From Lysinibacillus fusiformis (GTDB lineage: Bacteria; Bacillota; Bacilli; Bacillales_A; Planococcaceae): DNA of 64,000 nucleotides. The stretch covers positions 306,778 through 370,777 of the forward strand of contig NZ_PYWL01000004.1 in the NCBI RefSeq assembly GCF_003049525.1. The letters run 5' to 3'. The notes under the pieces are model-generated. The model was not told where the DNA came from, made no database searches, and saw only the letters and a program-made list of their open reading frames with translations. The stretch's first letter is position 1. Each line of letters starts with the position of its first letter. Position numbers and translations under genes: made by a program. Shown here piece after piece: positions 8,147 to 16,921 of this stretch.

Positions 8147-8803
8147 CTAGAGCGTCTCATCCAATTTCTGAATTTTGGTGTGGGACATTAAATAGACATT
8201 GCCTAAAATGTCGATGTTGCCTCCCTTTACACGTACAGCGCAATCCTTGTTCGACGCATAAATATTTATTTCTTCCGATAAAGCAGTCAGCTCGTCTTGC
8301 ACCAACTCCATGTTATTTTCAAGATCAAAATGCGACAGGATGGAAAAATTGTCAAGACCAATTCCGTCGTATAAAGTGCTTTTTTCAACTGGATAGCCAA
8401 AGTTTTTTGAGCATAACCATTTAGCGGACATATTGATAGCTCCAGCACTTGCCCCCATTACAACAGCCCTGCTTTTTTTAATCAAATCCGACAATTCATA
8501 GTCTAGTAAAAACTCATTTTGTTTAAGAGTATCTCCACCTAACAAGAAAATGGCTGACGCATTTCGAATAAAGGCTTGGGCATCTTCCTTCTGTACGTGA
8601 TAATTAATTAAATGATAGTCATCGAATAGAATACCTGCTTGGTCAAGCCATGAGCGTTCAGTAGCACCCTCCTCTTCATACAAAAGTGGATTCGAGCTAA
8701 TCATAGCAAGCGATTTTCTATCAGTTATATCCTCCTGTAACACCCTGCCTAGATTCTCTGGAAAAAAATCATTAAACCAACCTAAATAATAGTGTGTTTT
8801 CAT
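8147..8803 (-). CDS. Peptidase S51 family (dipeptidase E-like) protein
   Basis: A 218-residue serine peptidase of the S51/class I glutamine-amidotransferase-like fold, related to peptidase E (which cleaves Asp-X dipeptides) and to cyanophycinase. The family motifs are LLGGDT (89-92) and the nucleophile elbow GASAGA with Ser119. An AISSNP-type segment near residue 35 is also typical. The start ATG at 8803 is preceded by GGAGGTACAC. It stands alone between two terminators. Substrate preference cannot be read from the sequence. Confidence 0.85.
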   Translation of the reverse strand: MKTHYYLGWFNDFFPENLGRVLQEDITDRKSLAMISSNPLLYEEEGATERSWLDQAGILFDDYHLINYHVQKEDAQAFIRNASAIFLLGGDTLKQNEFLLDYELSDLIKKSRAVVMGASAGAINMSAKWLCSKNFGYPVEKSTLYDGIGLDNFSILSHFDLENNMELVQDELTALSEEINIYASNKDCAVRVKGGNIDILGNVYLMSHTKIQKLDETL

Positions 8804-9033
8804 GTGTACCTCCGTTACTCATTCTGTTTCTTATCACTTACACAATAAGCTCAATATGTTCTGCTTGTGGTACTAATAGTAATGATTGTAAATTAATTTT
8901 ATCAAATTTTTCCAAAATAATACATTCCCAGTTACCCTCTTCATAAGTACATCAACTATAATTCTTTGAAGCAAATATGAATTGGGATTGGAAATCCGCC
9001 AACTTGCCATCCCCCTCAACTAACAGGTTTAGT

Positions 9034-9057
9034 TAAAAAAGCTGTCTATGACAGCCT
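9034..9057 (-). terminator. Terminator of the GrpB gene
   Basis: On the minus strand GCTGTC, a three-base loop and GACAGC are followed by TTTTTT, directly after the GrpB stop codon. Confidence 0.8.
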
Positions 9058-9062
9058 CTAGA

Positions 9063-9578
9063 TTATCGTCCGTCATACCATGCCAATGCTTTTCGTTCTA
9101 ATTCTTTAGCAAAATAATCTTTCCCAGCTATGTATGACTTCATGTTATTAGGAAATTGTTGTGCTAATCTTTCCTTTAAATCTCCATAAAGCTTCATTTC
9201 ATCAGGATGTGATATTAAATAATCCCGAAAGGCCAGATGCCTTGTGATTTCACCGCTTCCAATCTGATAAAAGTGAACGTGATGCGTGCGATTATCACCA
9301 CCTTTTTGAAAGTATCTACGCTGAGCTATTCCATTTTCCCCTTTAGCAACATACCCAATTTTTTGCATCTCCAAATTGAAATTATCAACGTGATGAATAT
9401 CTTTCACAACAGGCAGGATGTCTATGATTGGTTTAGACTTTAACCCAGGAACAGAGGTACTTCCTATATGATAGATGTCTATGATTTCATTTTTAAATAT
9501 AAAATTCAGTTTTTCAGCCTCTTCCATAAACAGTTGAATCCATTGATCATTGTACAAACTGACTACTAGTTTTCGCAA
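9063..9578 (-). CDS. GrpB-family (UPF0157) nucleotidyltransferase-fold protein
   Basis: A 171-residue GrpB/UPF0157 protein with a minimal nucleotidyltransferase fold: YHIGSTSVPGLKSKPIIDI contains the GS motif and the metal-binding Asp (of the PIID type), and HHVHFYQIGS follows. The start is set at TTG 9578, because AGGAGG lies 6 bases upstream and the resulting N-terminus (a basic LRKLVVSLYNDQWIQLF opening) fits the family; the longer frame to 9602 has no ribosome-binding site. Members often occur alone or fused to CoaE. The true reaction is unknown. Confidence 0.87.
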   Translation of the reverse strand: MRKLVVSLYNDQWIQLFMEEAEKLNFIFKNEIIDIYHIGSTSVPGLKSKPIIDILPVVKDIHHVDNFNLEMQKIGYVAKGENGIAQRRYFQKGGDNRTHHVHFYQIGSGEITRHLAFRDYLISHPDEMKLYGDLKERLAQQFPNNMKSYIAGKDYFAKELERKALAWYDGR

Positions 9579-9837
9579 AGTATTTCCTCCTAACCACTTC
9601 AATAACCAATATTTTATAATGTTCGTGTTTTACGAAAAAGCAAACGTGTCCAGCCGATGAACAATTCGCATTTCATTATTATAAACACGAACAATTAAAT
9701 ATTTTAATAACGTTAATGTACGTGTTTTTTCTCTTTATTGCCAACAATTACTACTAACTATATATCTCGCTCTACGTACTTAATTGATTAAATTGAGTCA
9801 ACCGAAACAGCATTGTACTTTTTCACGGTTTTATTAG

Positions 9838-10716
9838 TTAAGCATTTATATGAGCTTTTAAAAATTGTATAAATGGTTGTTCGATTAGATCAGATTTCCG
9901 CGAGCAAATAAATAAACTTTGCTGAATATTTGCCTGCTCAATATACACTTGAGCTAATTTTCCACTTGTTATACTTTCAGACACACTGTAGGACGGAGCT
10001 AAAGTCATACCGTATCCTGACTCCACTACTTTAATGGATTCATGTAAGCCCTGCATTTGAAGTCCTAGTTTAGGTAATGGAGCATTGAACGTGTAAAAAA
10101 TAGACTCCAATAAATCGAGTGTCGAGCTGCCGCGTTCCCGATATATAAAATCTTCGTTCGATAATTCATTCATGGAGACCGTTTGATTGGCTAAAGGATG
10201 TGAGGGATGGACGACAAACCAAAACGGGATATCTACTACCTTTTCAAACTGTAAATCGGTATGACCGATTTTACTTTGCACGACAAAACCAAAATCTACT
10301 TCATAATTCAGAACTTGGTCTTCCACAGATTGCACATTGCCTAACGATACAAAAAATTCAATATGAGGATGAGCAAGCTTGTACTTAGCGATGATAGGCG
10401 GAAGTATGTAATTTATAGGGATATAAGACGAGGCAATATGTATTTTGTTTTCCTTGGCTAAAAATTTACCAAGCTTTTCATCGATTTGTGCTTCTAAGTA
10501 AAATAAACGCATGCCTTGCTCGTATAAAAACTTCCCCTCTGGAGTTAATTGAATGCCACGCCCTTTGCCTTCAATCAATTTAGCCCCTATTTCATTCTCT
10601 AATTTCCGAATTTGTATGGTAACCGCAGGCTGACTGAGTAGCATACTATTCGCTGCTGCAGTAATTCCGCCAAGTTTGGCTACATTCGTAAAGATTCTCA
10701 AAGCATGTAAATTCAT
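9838..10716 (-). CDS. LysR-family transcriptional regulator
   Basis: A 292-residue LysR regulator with a normal N-terminal helix-turn-helix (GGITAAANSMLLSQPAVTIQ) and C-terminal substrate-binding domain. AAGGTGG precedes the ATG at 10716. It is divergent from a TauE/SafE-family exporter, a pairing often seen with sulfur or organosulfonate metabolism. A 17-base palindrome at 10737-10753, just upstream of this gene, has the T-N11-A form of LysR operators. Confidence 0.9.
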   Translation of the reverse strand: MNLHALRIFTNVAKLGGITAAANSMLLSQPAVTIQIRKLENEIGAKLIEGKGRGIQLTPEGKFLYEQGMRLFYLEAQIDEKLGKFLAKENKIHIASSYIPINYILPPIIAKYKLAHPHIEFFVSLGNVQSVEDQVLNYEVDFGFVVQSKIGHTDLQFEKVVDIPFWFVVHPSHPLANQTVSMNELSNEDFIYRERGSSTLDLLESIFYTFNAPLPKLGLQMQGLHESIKVVESGYGMTLAPSYSVSESITSGKLAQVYIEQANIQQSLFICSRKSDLIEQPFIQFLKAHINA

Positions 10717-10736
10717 GCCATTCCCACCTTTCTATC

Positions 10737-10753
10737 CATAAATTATATTTATG
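10737..10753. promoter_or_regulatory. Palindrome of LysR-operator type
   Basis: CATAAAT, three bases, then ATTTATG: perfect seven-base arms with a T-N11-A core. It sits in the 104-base divergent region, close to the start of the LysR gene. Binding is inferred only. Confidence 0.4.
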
Positions 10754-10820
10754 AATAAGTAATAAATATATATTTGTTTTATGTATAGTTTATCAGTAAT
10801 TTAAGGATAGAGGTGATGAA

Positions 10821-11588
10821 ATGGAAATTTTACTACAGGAATGGTTATCAATAAAAGGGTTTATTTTATTTACGATTGGTTTACTCGCGGCCATAATAGG
10901 AGTTCTGTTTGGTGCAGCAGGCTTTATTTTGATGCCTTCCTTATTACTCGTTGGCATTCCCATTCATACAACGGTCGCTGTTAATAAATTTGCGACAGGA
11001 ATATCAGCCCTATCGAATGTAGTTTCATTTGTTATAACAGGACGTTTATCTGTGAAAAAATACTTTTCTTTCATGATAGTTTCTTGCTTAGGAGGTGTCT
11101 TAGGTGCAATATTTGCAATCCTCTTATCGGAGCGAATCATGAATGTGGTCGCTTGTATCAGCTTAATTTTCGCATTTATGATAGTCCTTCGCAGTAATAA
11201 ATGGATTGTTAAAGATGTAAAAGAAATAGAGGAACAACGTATTAACAAGCTTATTCCATTTGCAATTTCAATGTATGACGGAGGTTTTGGACCAGGTTCA
11301 GCTCTTATGAATATAACCTATTTTTTGAAAAAACAATACCATTATTTAAAAGCAGTCGAGTTATCAAGAATGATCTCATTGTCAAGCTGTACAGGCGCTT
11401 TCCTCTTTTATTACTTGACTGGTATTGTTAATTGGGGCATTGCTATTCCTGTTTCGCTTGGCTCTATTGCTGGCTCTTTCATAGGCTTAAAGATTATTCC
11501 GTACATCCAAACAAAATGGATTCAAATTATATTACCCATCATTTTTTTATTCTTACTTGTTCAAGTTGTGACGGATTTAATAAAATAA
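10821..11588 (+). CDS. TauE/SafE-family sulfite/organosulfonate exporter-like permease
   Basis: A 255-residue membrane protein of the TauE/SafE (formerly DUF81) family with about eight predicted hydrophobic segments. Both family repeats are visible: GVLFGAAGFILMPSLLLVGIP near residue 30 with HTTVAVNKFATG, and DGGFGPGSALMN near 150. GATAGAGGTGATGAA gives the ribosome-binding site. The likely role is export of sulfite, sulfoacetate or another sulfur anion across the membrane, probably under the divergent LysR regulator. The actual substrate is not shown. Confidence 0.87.
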   Translation: MEILLQEWLSIKGFILFTIGLLAAIIGVLFGAAGFILMPSLLLVGIPIHTTVAVNKFATGISALSNVVSFVITGRLSVKKYFSFMIVSCLGGVLGAIFAILLSERIMNVVACISLIFAFMIVLRSNKWIVKDVKEIEEQRINKLIPFAISMYDGGFGPGSALMNITYFLKKQYHYLKAVELSRMISLSSCTGAFLFYYLTGIVNWGIAIPVSLGSIAGSFIGLKIIPYIQTKWIQIILPIIFLFLLVQVVTDLIK

Positions 11589-11611
11589 AATTACATACAG
11601 GCAGAAAACAA

Positions 11612-11656
11612 GTCCTACCCTTTATTTCCAAAATTTAAGGACATAAAAGGCAGGAC
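11612..11656. terminator. Imperfect hairpin between the exporter and the histidine kinase
   Basis: AGTCCT...TTTAT..TCC pairs with GGA.ATAAA...AGGACT with single mismatches between two convergent genes. There is no strong T-run, so its role as a terminator is uncertain. Confidence 0.45.
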
Positions 11657-11661
11657 TGCCA

Positions 11662-13383
11662 TCATGAATAAAATTTTAATACAATGACAGTACCCTCTCC
11701 GGGAGTACTAGAAGCAGCTATTTCTCCACCATGGGCTAGTGTTAATTGTTTAGCGATGCTCATGCCCAACCCCGAACCACTTGTGTTTTCCTCTGAATTC
11801 GTACCACGATAGTAGCGTTCAAATAATTGATCTAACGTGGATGAATCCATTCCAATACCATTATCCTGAATACGAACAGTGAAGTAATGATCACTTTCCT
11901 TCTGCACAATAATATCAATTCTCGTATTTGTCGGATTATGCTTAATAGCATTAGAAATCATATTATCAATAATACGCGTAAACCATTTCATATCAAGAGG
12001 GTATGATATCGGCTCTTCAGAAGCATGAAATGAAATATTATAAAAAGTAAATTGCGGATCATTTATAAAATGAATAACGGCTCTTCGAATGACTTCGTTT
12101 ACTTCTTGCGTTTGACGAACCATGGGCAAGGCATTGTTTTTTAGGCGATACGTTAAGCTTAAATCATCGATTAATTCAGACATAAAGGTTGATTTTTCAC
12201 GTAATGTTTTCCCAATCTGTTGAAACTCTTCTTGTGACCAATTGTAGGGGGCTGATTCAAGGACATGCGCATAACCATTTATAGAAGATAAAGGTGTTTT
12301 CAAATCATGAGAGACCCCAACAATCCACTCTTCGCGAGTTTGTTCAATTTGTTTACGAAGCTTTTCGTTCTGCTTGAGCTGCTGGTTCAATTCATTCAAG
12401 GAATCATTAATTTCTCGAAATAAACGGAAGGACCGCTTCTTCTTACCACGACGATTTAGTGATTTATCTTTTTTCTTAACCTCTTGCTCGTGATAATTAC
12501 CATCTGCCAATCGTTGAATAAAGTTAACAATATAGAGAACGGGTTGCCCAAATCGTTTACCGTACCAAAACGCTGTGGCGATGATGAATAGAATAAGGGC
12601 TACTCCATATAGAAGAAATGCTTTTCCTAAATAGGTATTATGCTTACCTTCCTCCACCTTTACTGCAGCGGATGGTACTTCAATGACCCATGTTTGCTGT
12701 TTCTCTGCATCAAAATATATATATTGGCTGCCATTATTTCTGAGATGATCAGCCTCATCCCCAAGTAAATGATCGAGTGAAAGTTTTGCTTCAGGATTTT
12801 TCACATGCCCGTATTGTTGGATGATCTCCCTACTAGCTGAATAAATTGCTAGCGTACCATGAGTTTCTTCCAATAGCCGCTCCCCTTGCTGAGAGAGGCG
12901 CTTTCCATCCCATTCAATTGGAAGTTTTTCTGCTAGCTGTCGTGCAGGACGTTTTTGACCAACTACAACAAAATAGGTTTGTCCACCCTTCTCCTCCTGG
13001 CTAATAATGAGCTCGTATGGGAACGGGATGCTTTTTTGCCAAAAGGCTATTAATTGACCAGCTTCGTAATGCGTTGGAACATCAGATGGTAGTTTGGAAG
13101 AGGCCAACATATTTCCGTGAGCATCGATTATTTGTAGCCATTCCTCACGCTTTTCTATATCAGAAATTTTGTTAGCATCTAACGACACATGGCCATTTTC
13201 AATTGAAAATGTTTGCCTTAATGTACTATTGCTTCTACTTGTTACATGCTGTGTTTCAGGTTTACTTTCTAACTGCAACCCAACATACACTAAAAAAATG
13301 ATGGTACCTATTGCTAAAGCCACTAATACAAAAACAATTTGTGAAATAAAGGTAAAGGCAAGTCGACGACTAATTCGATTCAT
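11662..13383 (-). CDS. Sensor histidine kinase
   Basis: A 573-residue membrane kinase. Transmembrane segments at about 11-33 and 253-274 enclose an extracellular sensor region of about 215 residues. A HAMP-like linker follows, then the dimerisation domain with the phosphorylated His359 (GVSHDLKTPLSSI) and an ATPase domain with N (NAIKHN), G1 (DNGIGMD) and G2 (GSGLGMSI) boxes. The start overlaps the stop of the response regulator (ATGA), so the pair is translationally coupled. A divergent ABC exporter next to the regulator is the obvious candidate target. The ligand is unknown. Confidence 0.92.
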   Translation of the reverse strand: MNRISRRLAFTFISQIVFVLVALAIGTIIFLVYVGLQLESKPETQHVTSRSNSTLRQTFSIENGHVSLDANKISDIEKREEWLQIIDAHGNMLASSKLPSDVPTHYEAGQLIAFWQKSIPFPYELIISQEEKGGQTYFVVVGQKRPARQLAEKLPIEWDGKRLSQQGERLLEETHGTLAIYSASREIIQQYGHVKNPEAKLSLDHLLGDEADHLRNNGSQYIYFDAEKQQTWVIEVPSAAVKVEEGKHNTYLGKAFLLYGVALILFIIATAFWYGKRFGQPVLYIVNFIQRLADGNYHEQEVKKKDKSLNRRGKKKRSFRLFREINDSLNELNQQLKQNEKLRKQIEQTREEWIVGVSHDLKTPLSSINGYAHVLESAPYNWSQEEFQQIGKTLREKSTFMSELIDDLSLTYRLKNNALPMVRQTQEVNEVIRRAVIHFINDPQFTFYNISFHASEEPISYPLDMKWFTRIIDNMISNAIKHNPTNTRIDIIVQKESDHYFTVRIQDNGIGMDSSTLDQLFERYYRGTNSEENTSGSGLGMSIAKQLTLAHGGEIAASSTPGEGTVIVLKFYS

Positions 13384-14111
13384 ACCATCCCCTCTTTTTG
13401 AATTAATTTATAGCCTAGTCCTCTAATGGTTAATAACAATTCGGGGTCCTTCGGGTCCTTTTCTATCCTCTCGCGTATACGGCCAATATGTACGGTAACC
13501 GTATTATCATCCCCAAAGCTATGATCACCCCAGACAGCTTCATATAACTGACTTTTCGTAAAGATTTGATTGGGATGCTTGCAAAAAAAGAGTAGTAATT
13601 GATAGACCTGAGCGGGACAAGAAATGACTTGTCCATCCACAATTAATTCCCCTGCACGCTCATTCACCTGGAATCGACCAAAATCGTAAATGAACGTATT
13701 TAAAGATATGTGCTGTGGTCTTTCCTCCTCATATAATTTAACGCGGCGTAGTTGCGCTTTCATTCGAGCGACTATTTCTAATGGGTTAAATGGTTTTGTA
13801 ATATAATCATCCCCGCCCATAGCAAAGCCTGTTAATTTTTCTAAGTCTGAGTTTTTTGCTGTAATAAATAAAATCGGGGCCTCTGTTGTCTCCCTAATAA
13901 AAGGACAAATATCAAAGCCACTCCTATCTGGCAGCATGACATCCAATAAAATCATGTCGTATGGCTTCTTATTACATGCATTTAACGCTTCTTGAGCAGT
14001 ACTTGCACGATCTATTTGTCGAAAGCCCTCTTTCGTTAAAACCATTTGTAACATATCTAAAATGGCTGATTCATCATCAACAAGTAAAATGGCCACATCT
14101 TGTAAATTCAT
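13380..14111 (-). CDS. OmpR-family response regulator
   Basis: A response regulator with an N-terminal receiver domain (acid pair DDE, phospho-Asp57 in MILLDVMLPDRSG, Lys in TKPF) and a C-terminal winged helix DNA-binding domain (VTVHIGRIRERIEKDP, IRGLGYKL). The start is set at ATG 14111, where the protein begins in the normal family way (MNLQDVAILLVDDE); GAAAGGA lies about 12 bases upstream. The frame stays open to an ATG at 14150. It forms an operon with the kinase downstream and is divergent from the ABC exporter genes. Confidence 0.9.
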   Translation of the reverse strand: MNLQDVAILLVDDESAILDMLQMVLTKEGFRQIDRASTAQEALNACNKKPYDMILLDVMLPDRSGFDICPFIRETTEAPILFITAKNSDLEKLTGFAMGGDDYITKPFNPLEIVARMKAQLRRVKLYEEERPQHISLNTFIYDFGRFQVNERAGELIVDGQVISCPAQVYQLLLFFCKHPNQIFTKSQLYEAVWGDHSFGDDNTVTVHIGRIRERIEKDPKDPELLLTIRGLGYKLIQKEGMV

Positions 14112-14336
14112 ATTTAAAATCTGTCCTTTCCCGTCTAACATGGAATTCATTTTAACATGTTTTTTCCAATGAATAATACTGCTAGTTTGTCACCACTACA
14201 AAGCGAATATAAACAGAACATAAACAACGTTCATAAAAGTTTATTAACATGTCATCTACCGTTTCGGCTTACGTAAAAATCAGCCTTTATACTCTAGAGA
14301 GTGTTAAAAATAAATTTCTATTATGGAGGAACCACT

Positions 14337-15023
14337 ATGATTGCTATTTGGAAAAAGGAGTTTATTCAATCATTTCGCAGTATCTTTTCACTTATTACGA
14401 TTGGCATTTTTATTGCCGTCTCCTATTATTTATCTGATTTTGTCACAAATAGCAGTCTCCTTACTGGCATTAAATTTGCTGAGGCTGGCTATGTAAGTGG
14501 ACTGGTATTTCTAATTTATATAATGGGCTTTTTATTTATCTTTTCTTTATTTCACGACACCATTAATAGGGAAACGGAAAGTAGGACAATTCGGTTCCTA
14601 GTAACAAAAACATCTCGATCTTCTATTATTGTAGGCAAATTATTAGGAATTTTTTCATACTGGTTTATTTGTTTATTAGCGTCATTTAGTATGATCGCAT
14701 TCTTTTCTCATGAATTTTATATTAAAACATTCGGTAGCTTATTTGTTATGCTAGCGTACATCGTGTCGTTATGTGTGCTCCTATCCTGTCTCATTCCTAA
14801 GCGATCGATGTCCATGTTTATTGGATTACTAATTAGTATGGCTATTCCTACATTCGGTTTATGGAGCCTTTTTTCAGAAAAACTCTGGTTAAAAATCATT
14901 AAATATATGACTCCGTATCATTATATGCTTGAGGGCGGAACATGGGGATGGCTCGTTGTTCTGTTATTTGCAGCTATTATGGTAGGAGTCTCGATACTTA
15001 GTCTTCATAGGAGGGATTTGTAA
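14337..15023 (+). CDS. ABC-2 type exporter permease
   Basis: A 228-residue permease with six hydrophobic segments (about 15-35, 50-75, 95-120, 125-150, 160-180, 205-225) of the ABC-2 type. The start is ATG 14337 with GGAGG 8 bases upstream; the longer frame to 14301 lacks a ribosome-binding site. Its stop overlaps the ATG of the ATPase gene (TAATG), so the two form one transporter. It lies divergent to a two-component system. Such sets commonly remove antimicrobial peptides or act in cell-envelope stress, but the sequence does not show the substrate. Confidence 0.87.
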   Translation: MIAIWKKEFIQSFRSIFSLITIGIFIAVSYYLSDFVTNSSLLTGIKFAEAGYVSGLVFLIYIMGFLFIFSLFHDTINRETESRTIRFLVTKTSRSSIIVGKLLGIFSYWFICLLASFSMIAFFSHEFYIKTFGSLFVMLAYIVSLCVLLSCLIPKRSMSMFIGLLISMAIPTFGLWSLFSEKLWLKIIKYMTPYHYMLEGGTWGWLVVLLFAAIMVGVSILSLHRRDL

Positions 15024-15931
15024 TGACCGTAATTGAAACAATGGATTTAAAAAAATCCTATCACAAGCATTTAGTTGTACGGGGCATCGATTTACAAGTA
15101 CAGGAGGGAGAAATCTTTGGCTTTTTAGGAAGAAACGGTGCAGGGAAAACAACTTTCATTAATATGCTTACAGGGATTGTTCTTCCAACTAGTGGGCAAT
15201 TTCGAATTTTAGGTGTACCTAACAATCAGCTTGATCGTGTGAAACACAAGGTGGGTGTTCTACCAGACTATACCGAGTTTTATGGCAATGATACTGCTCT
15301 GAAACATCTTCAATTTTTCGCAAAATTACAAAAGCACAAGGTAACTAAACAACAATGTGTAGATTTATTAGAGCAGGTAGGCTTAAAGAATGCGGTACAT
15401 GTTAAAACAAAAAAATTCTCGTTCGGGATGAAAAAGAAGCTAGGAGTAGCCCAGGCTGTCGTCGGAAATCCAGATTTAATTTTCCTAGATGAGCCTACTT
15501 CGGGGATGGACCCGGAATCTGCGTTAGAGATGCAAAAATTCATACGAACATTAGCCAGTCAAAACAAAACTATTTTTATGACATCACATAATTTAAATGA
15601 AGTGGAAAAGCTATGCAGCCGGATTGCTATTATGAAAAACGGCATTATTTCAGGTCTAGGAACCATCGATCAATTACAAAAGCAATTTCAGACTACTATT
15701 GAAACAACTATTAAGCTCTTACCTAAAAATGACACGTTGTACCGTCATGCTCGCGAAGAAATCGAAGCTTGGACGACGATTAACTATTCGGATAATCAAC
15801 ACATTACTGTGGCAATACGTGATGAATCAGATATTGCTAGCATTGTGCATTCCTTATGTAAATTTGATACAGACATTTTTGATATTCAAACAAATCGACC
15901 TTCATTAGAAGAGATATTTATGAATGACTAA
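15023..15931 (+). CDS. ABC exporter ATP-binding protein
   Basis: A 302-residue ATPase: Walker A GRNGAGKTT, signature FSFGMKKKLGVAQAV, Walker B LIFLDEPTSGMDPES and the switch His in FMTSHNL. The extra C-terminal 80 residues are typical of exporter ATPases of the CcmA/BcrA type. The start codon shares one base with the stop of the permease gene. A hairpin terminator follows at once. Confidence 0.92.
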   Translation: MTVIETMDLKKSYHKHLVVRGIDLQVQEGEIFGFLGRNGAGKTTFINMLTGIVLPTSGQFRILGVPNNQLDRVKHKVGVLPDYTEFYGNDTALKHLQFFAKLQKHKVTKQQCVDLLEQVGLKNAVHVKTKKFSFGMKKKLGVAQAVVGNPDLIFLDEPTSGMDPESALEMQKFIRTLASQNKTIFMTSHNLNEVEKLCSRIAIMKNGIISGLGTIDQLQKQFQTTIETTIKLLPKNDTLYRHAREEIEAWTTINYSDNQHITVAIRDESDIASIVHSLCKFDTDIFDIQTNRPSLEEIFMND

Positions 15932-15932
15932 C

Positions 15933-15982
15933 AATACGTAAGCAACTACTTTTAAAGGAGTTGCTTATGTTGCTTACGTATT
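15933..15982 (+). terminator. Terminator of the ABC-2 exporter operon
   Basis: AATACGTAAGCAA and TTGCTTACGTATT form a 13-base perfect stem whose loop itself contains a smaller GCAACT..AGTTGC stem. It begins two bases after the ATPase stop codon. The following run is only moderately T-rich. Confidence 0.7.
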
Positions 15983-16011
15983 CGTGCTTTTGGTATTTTC
16001 TCGTTAAACCA

Positions 16012-16191
16012 TTAATGGAGTCCAGCAAAGCAGTACATGATTGTAAAGATCAGCATAAAGGTTAAAATTGCTCCTAGTACATTTTGATTATACGTATTTT
16101 TTCCATTGATTAGTTTCTTTAAAAAAGTAGTAAAATTTAAAAAATATAAAACTCCTAATACTGGTATAACAAACAACAGTATAAATAACAT
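16012..16191 (-). CDS. Small membrane protein, unknown
   Basis: A 59-residue protein with two hydrophobic segments (about 2-18 and 37-55) joined by a basic loop (FLKKLINGKN). The start is set at ATG 16191, since AAGGGGGA lies about 7 bases upstream. The longer frame to 16230 has no support. I do not recognise a family. It follows the next gene upstream (16241-16669) by 49 bases and may share its transcript. Confidence 0.55.
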   Translation of the reverse strand: MLFILLFVIPVLGVLYFLNFTTFLKKLINGKNTYNQNVLGAILTFMLIFTIMYCFAGLH

Positions 16192-16240
16192 AAAGTACTC
16201 CCCCTTATTTTTCATTATATTAAGTAACAAGCATACATCT

Positions 16241-16669
16241 TTAGCTTAATAAAAAACGGTCCCATACCTTTTCATCCATCCAGAAGAAACCCTCGTGCGA
16301 GCAAGCTGCTAATAAACATTGTTCACCGTCATAAAAGATTAAATCCTCCGGTAATTCTGGCGTAATCCAACCAAAAAGTGAGTCGGTACGCTCCTTCAAA
16401 AATTGAGCAGTCGTATCATTTAATAGAAAATAATAAACAAATGCCGTATTTTCGCCAAGCGTTGTCGTCTCCCATTCATTTTGAACCTTTCTTTCGATAA
16501 GCTGACTTTTAATAGGAGCCAATAGCTCATCAACAGCGGCTAACCGTAATTCTTCATTTTCCATCAATTGTCTGTTCTCAACAAAGGCAAAGCGGTTACA
16601 TCGTTTCGCAAGTATATCGATAAGATGTTGATAGCGTTGCTCCATTATATTTTCAGTAATCATCATCAA
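16241..16669 (-). CDS. Conserved-looking protein of unknown function, 142 residues
   Basis: A soluble, acidic protein rich in aromatic residues with a Trp/Phe-rich end (EGFFWMDEKVWDRFL). GGAGG lies 11 bases before a run of three ATG codons at 16669, so any of the three may be used. There is no signal peptide, transmembrane segment or catalytic motif, and I do not recognise the family. Its neighbours are a small membrane protein downstream and a DUF3885-like gene upstream, which give no functional clue. Confidence 0.6.
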   Translation of the reverse strand: MMMITENIMEQRYQHLIDILAKRCNRFAFVENRQLMENEELRLAAVDELLAPIKSQLIERKVQNEWETTTLGENTAFVYYFLLNDTTAQFLKERTDSLFGWITPELPEDLIFYDGEQCLLAACSHEGFFWMDEKVWDRFLLS

Positions 16670-16742
16670 TTTTCATTCCTCCACATTTTCTATACTCAAT
16701 TCAAAGCGCTCTATTTCAATCAAACATCGCTAGATGCCCCAT

Positions 16743-16768
16743 AAAAAAAGAGCTGCGGGTAGCAACTC
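16743..16768 (-). terminator. Short hairpin with T-run on the minus strand
   Basis: GAGTTGC, a short loop and GCAGCTC (one mismatch) followed by TTTTTTTAT, 150 bases beyond the stop of the 209-residue gene that is transcribed towards it. Confidence 0.6.
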
Positions 16769-16836
16769 CATGATTTTGAATGAAAACCATTGTAAAAAAC
16801 ACTAAGTGATTATTTTTCCTATCCTTTGCTTGTCAT

Positions 16837-16894
16837 AACGAATGGATGCAAAATCATAAAAGCTTATGTTGATTAATTCCTGCATCCATTCGTT
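16837..16894. repeat. Inverted repeat, 14-base perfect arms, 30-base spacer
   Basis: AACGAATGGATGCA and its exact complement TGCATCCATTCGTT flank 30 bases, just after the stop codon (16922) of the DUF3885-like gene. No T-run follows on either strand, so it is a stable hairpin or a protein site rather than a standard terminator. Confidence 0.6.
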
Positions 16895-16921
16895 CTATTG
16901 AGAATGTGCAACGATGTCATC

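Noticed and set aside
8147..8803. Cyanophycinase
   Set aside because: The fold and GASAGA motif are shared, but at 218 residues the protein fits peptidase-E-like members better and no cyanophycin genes are nearby.
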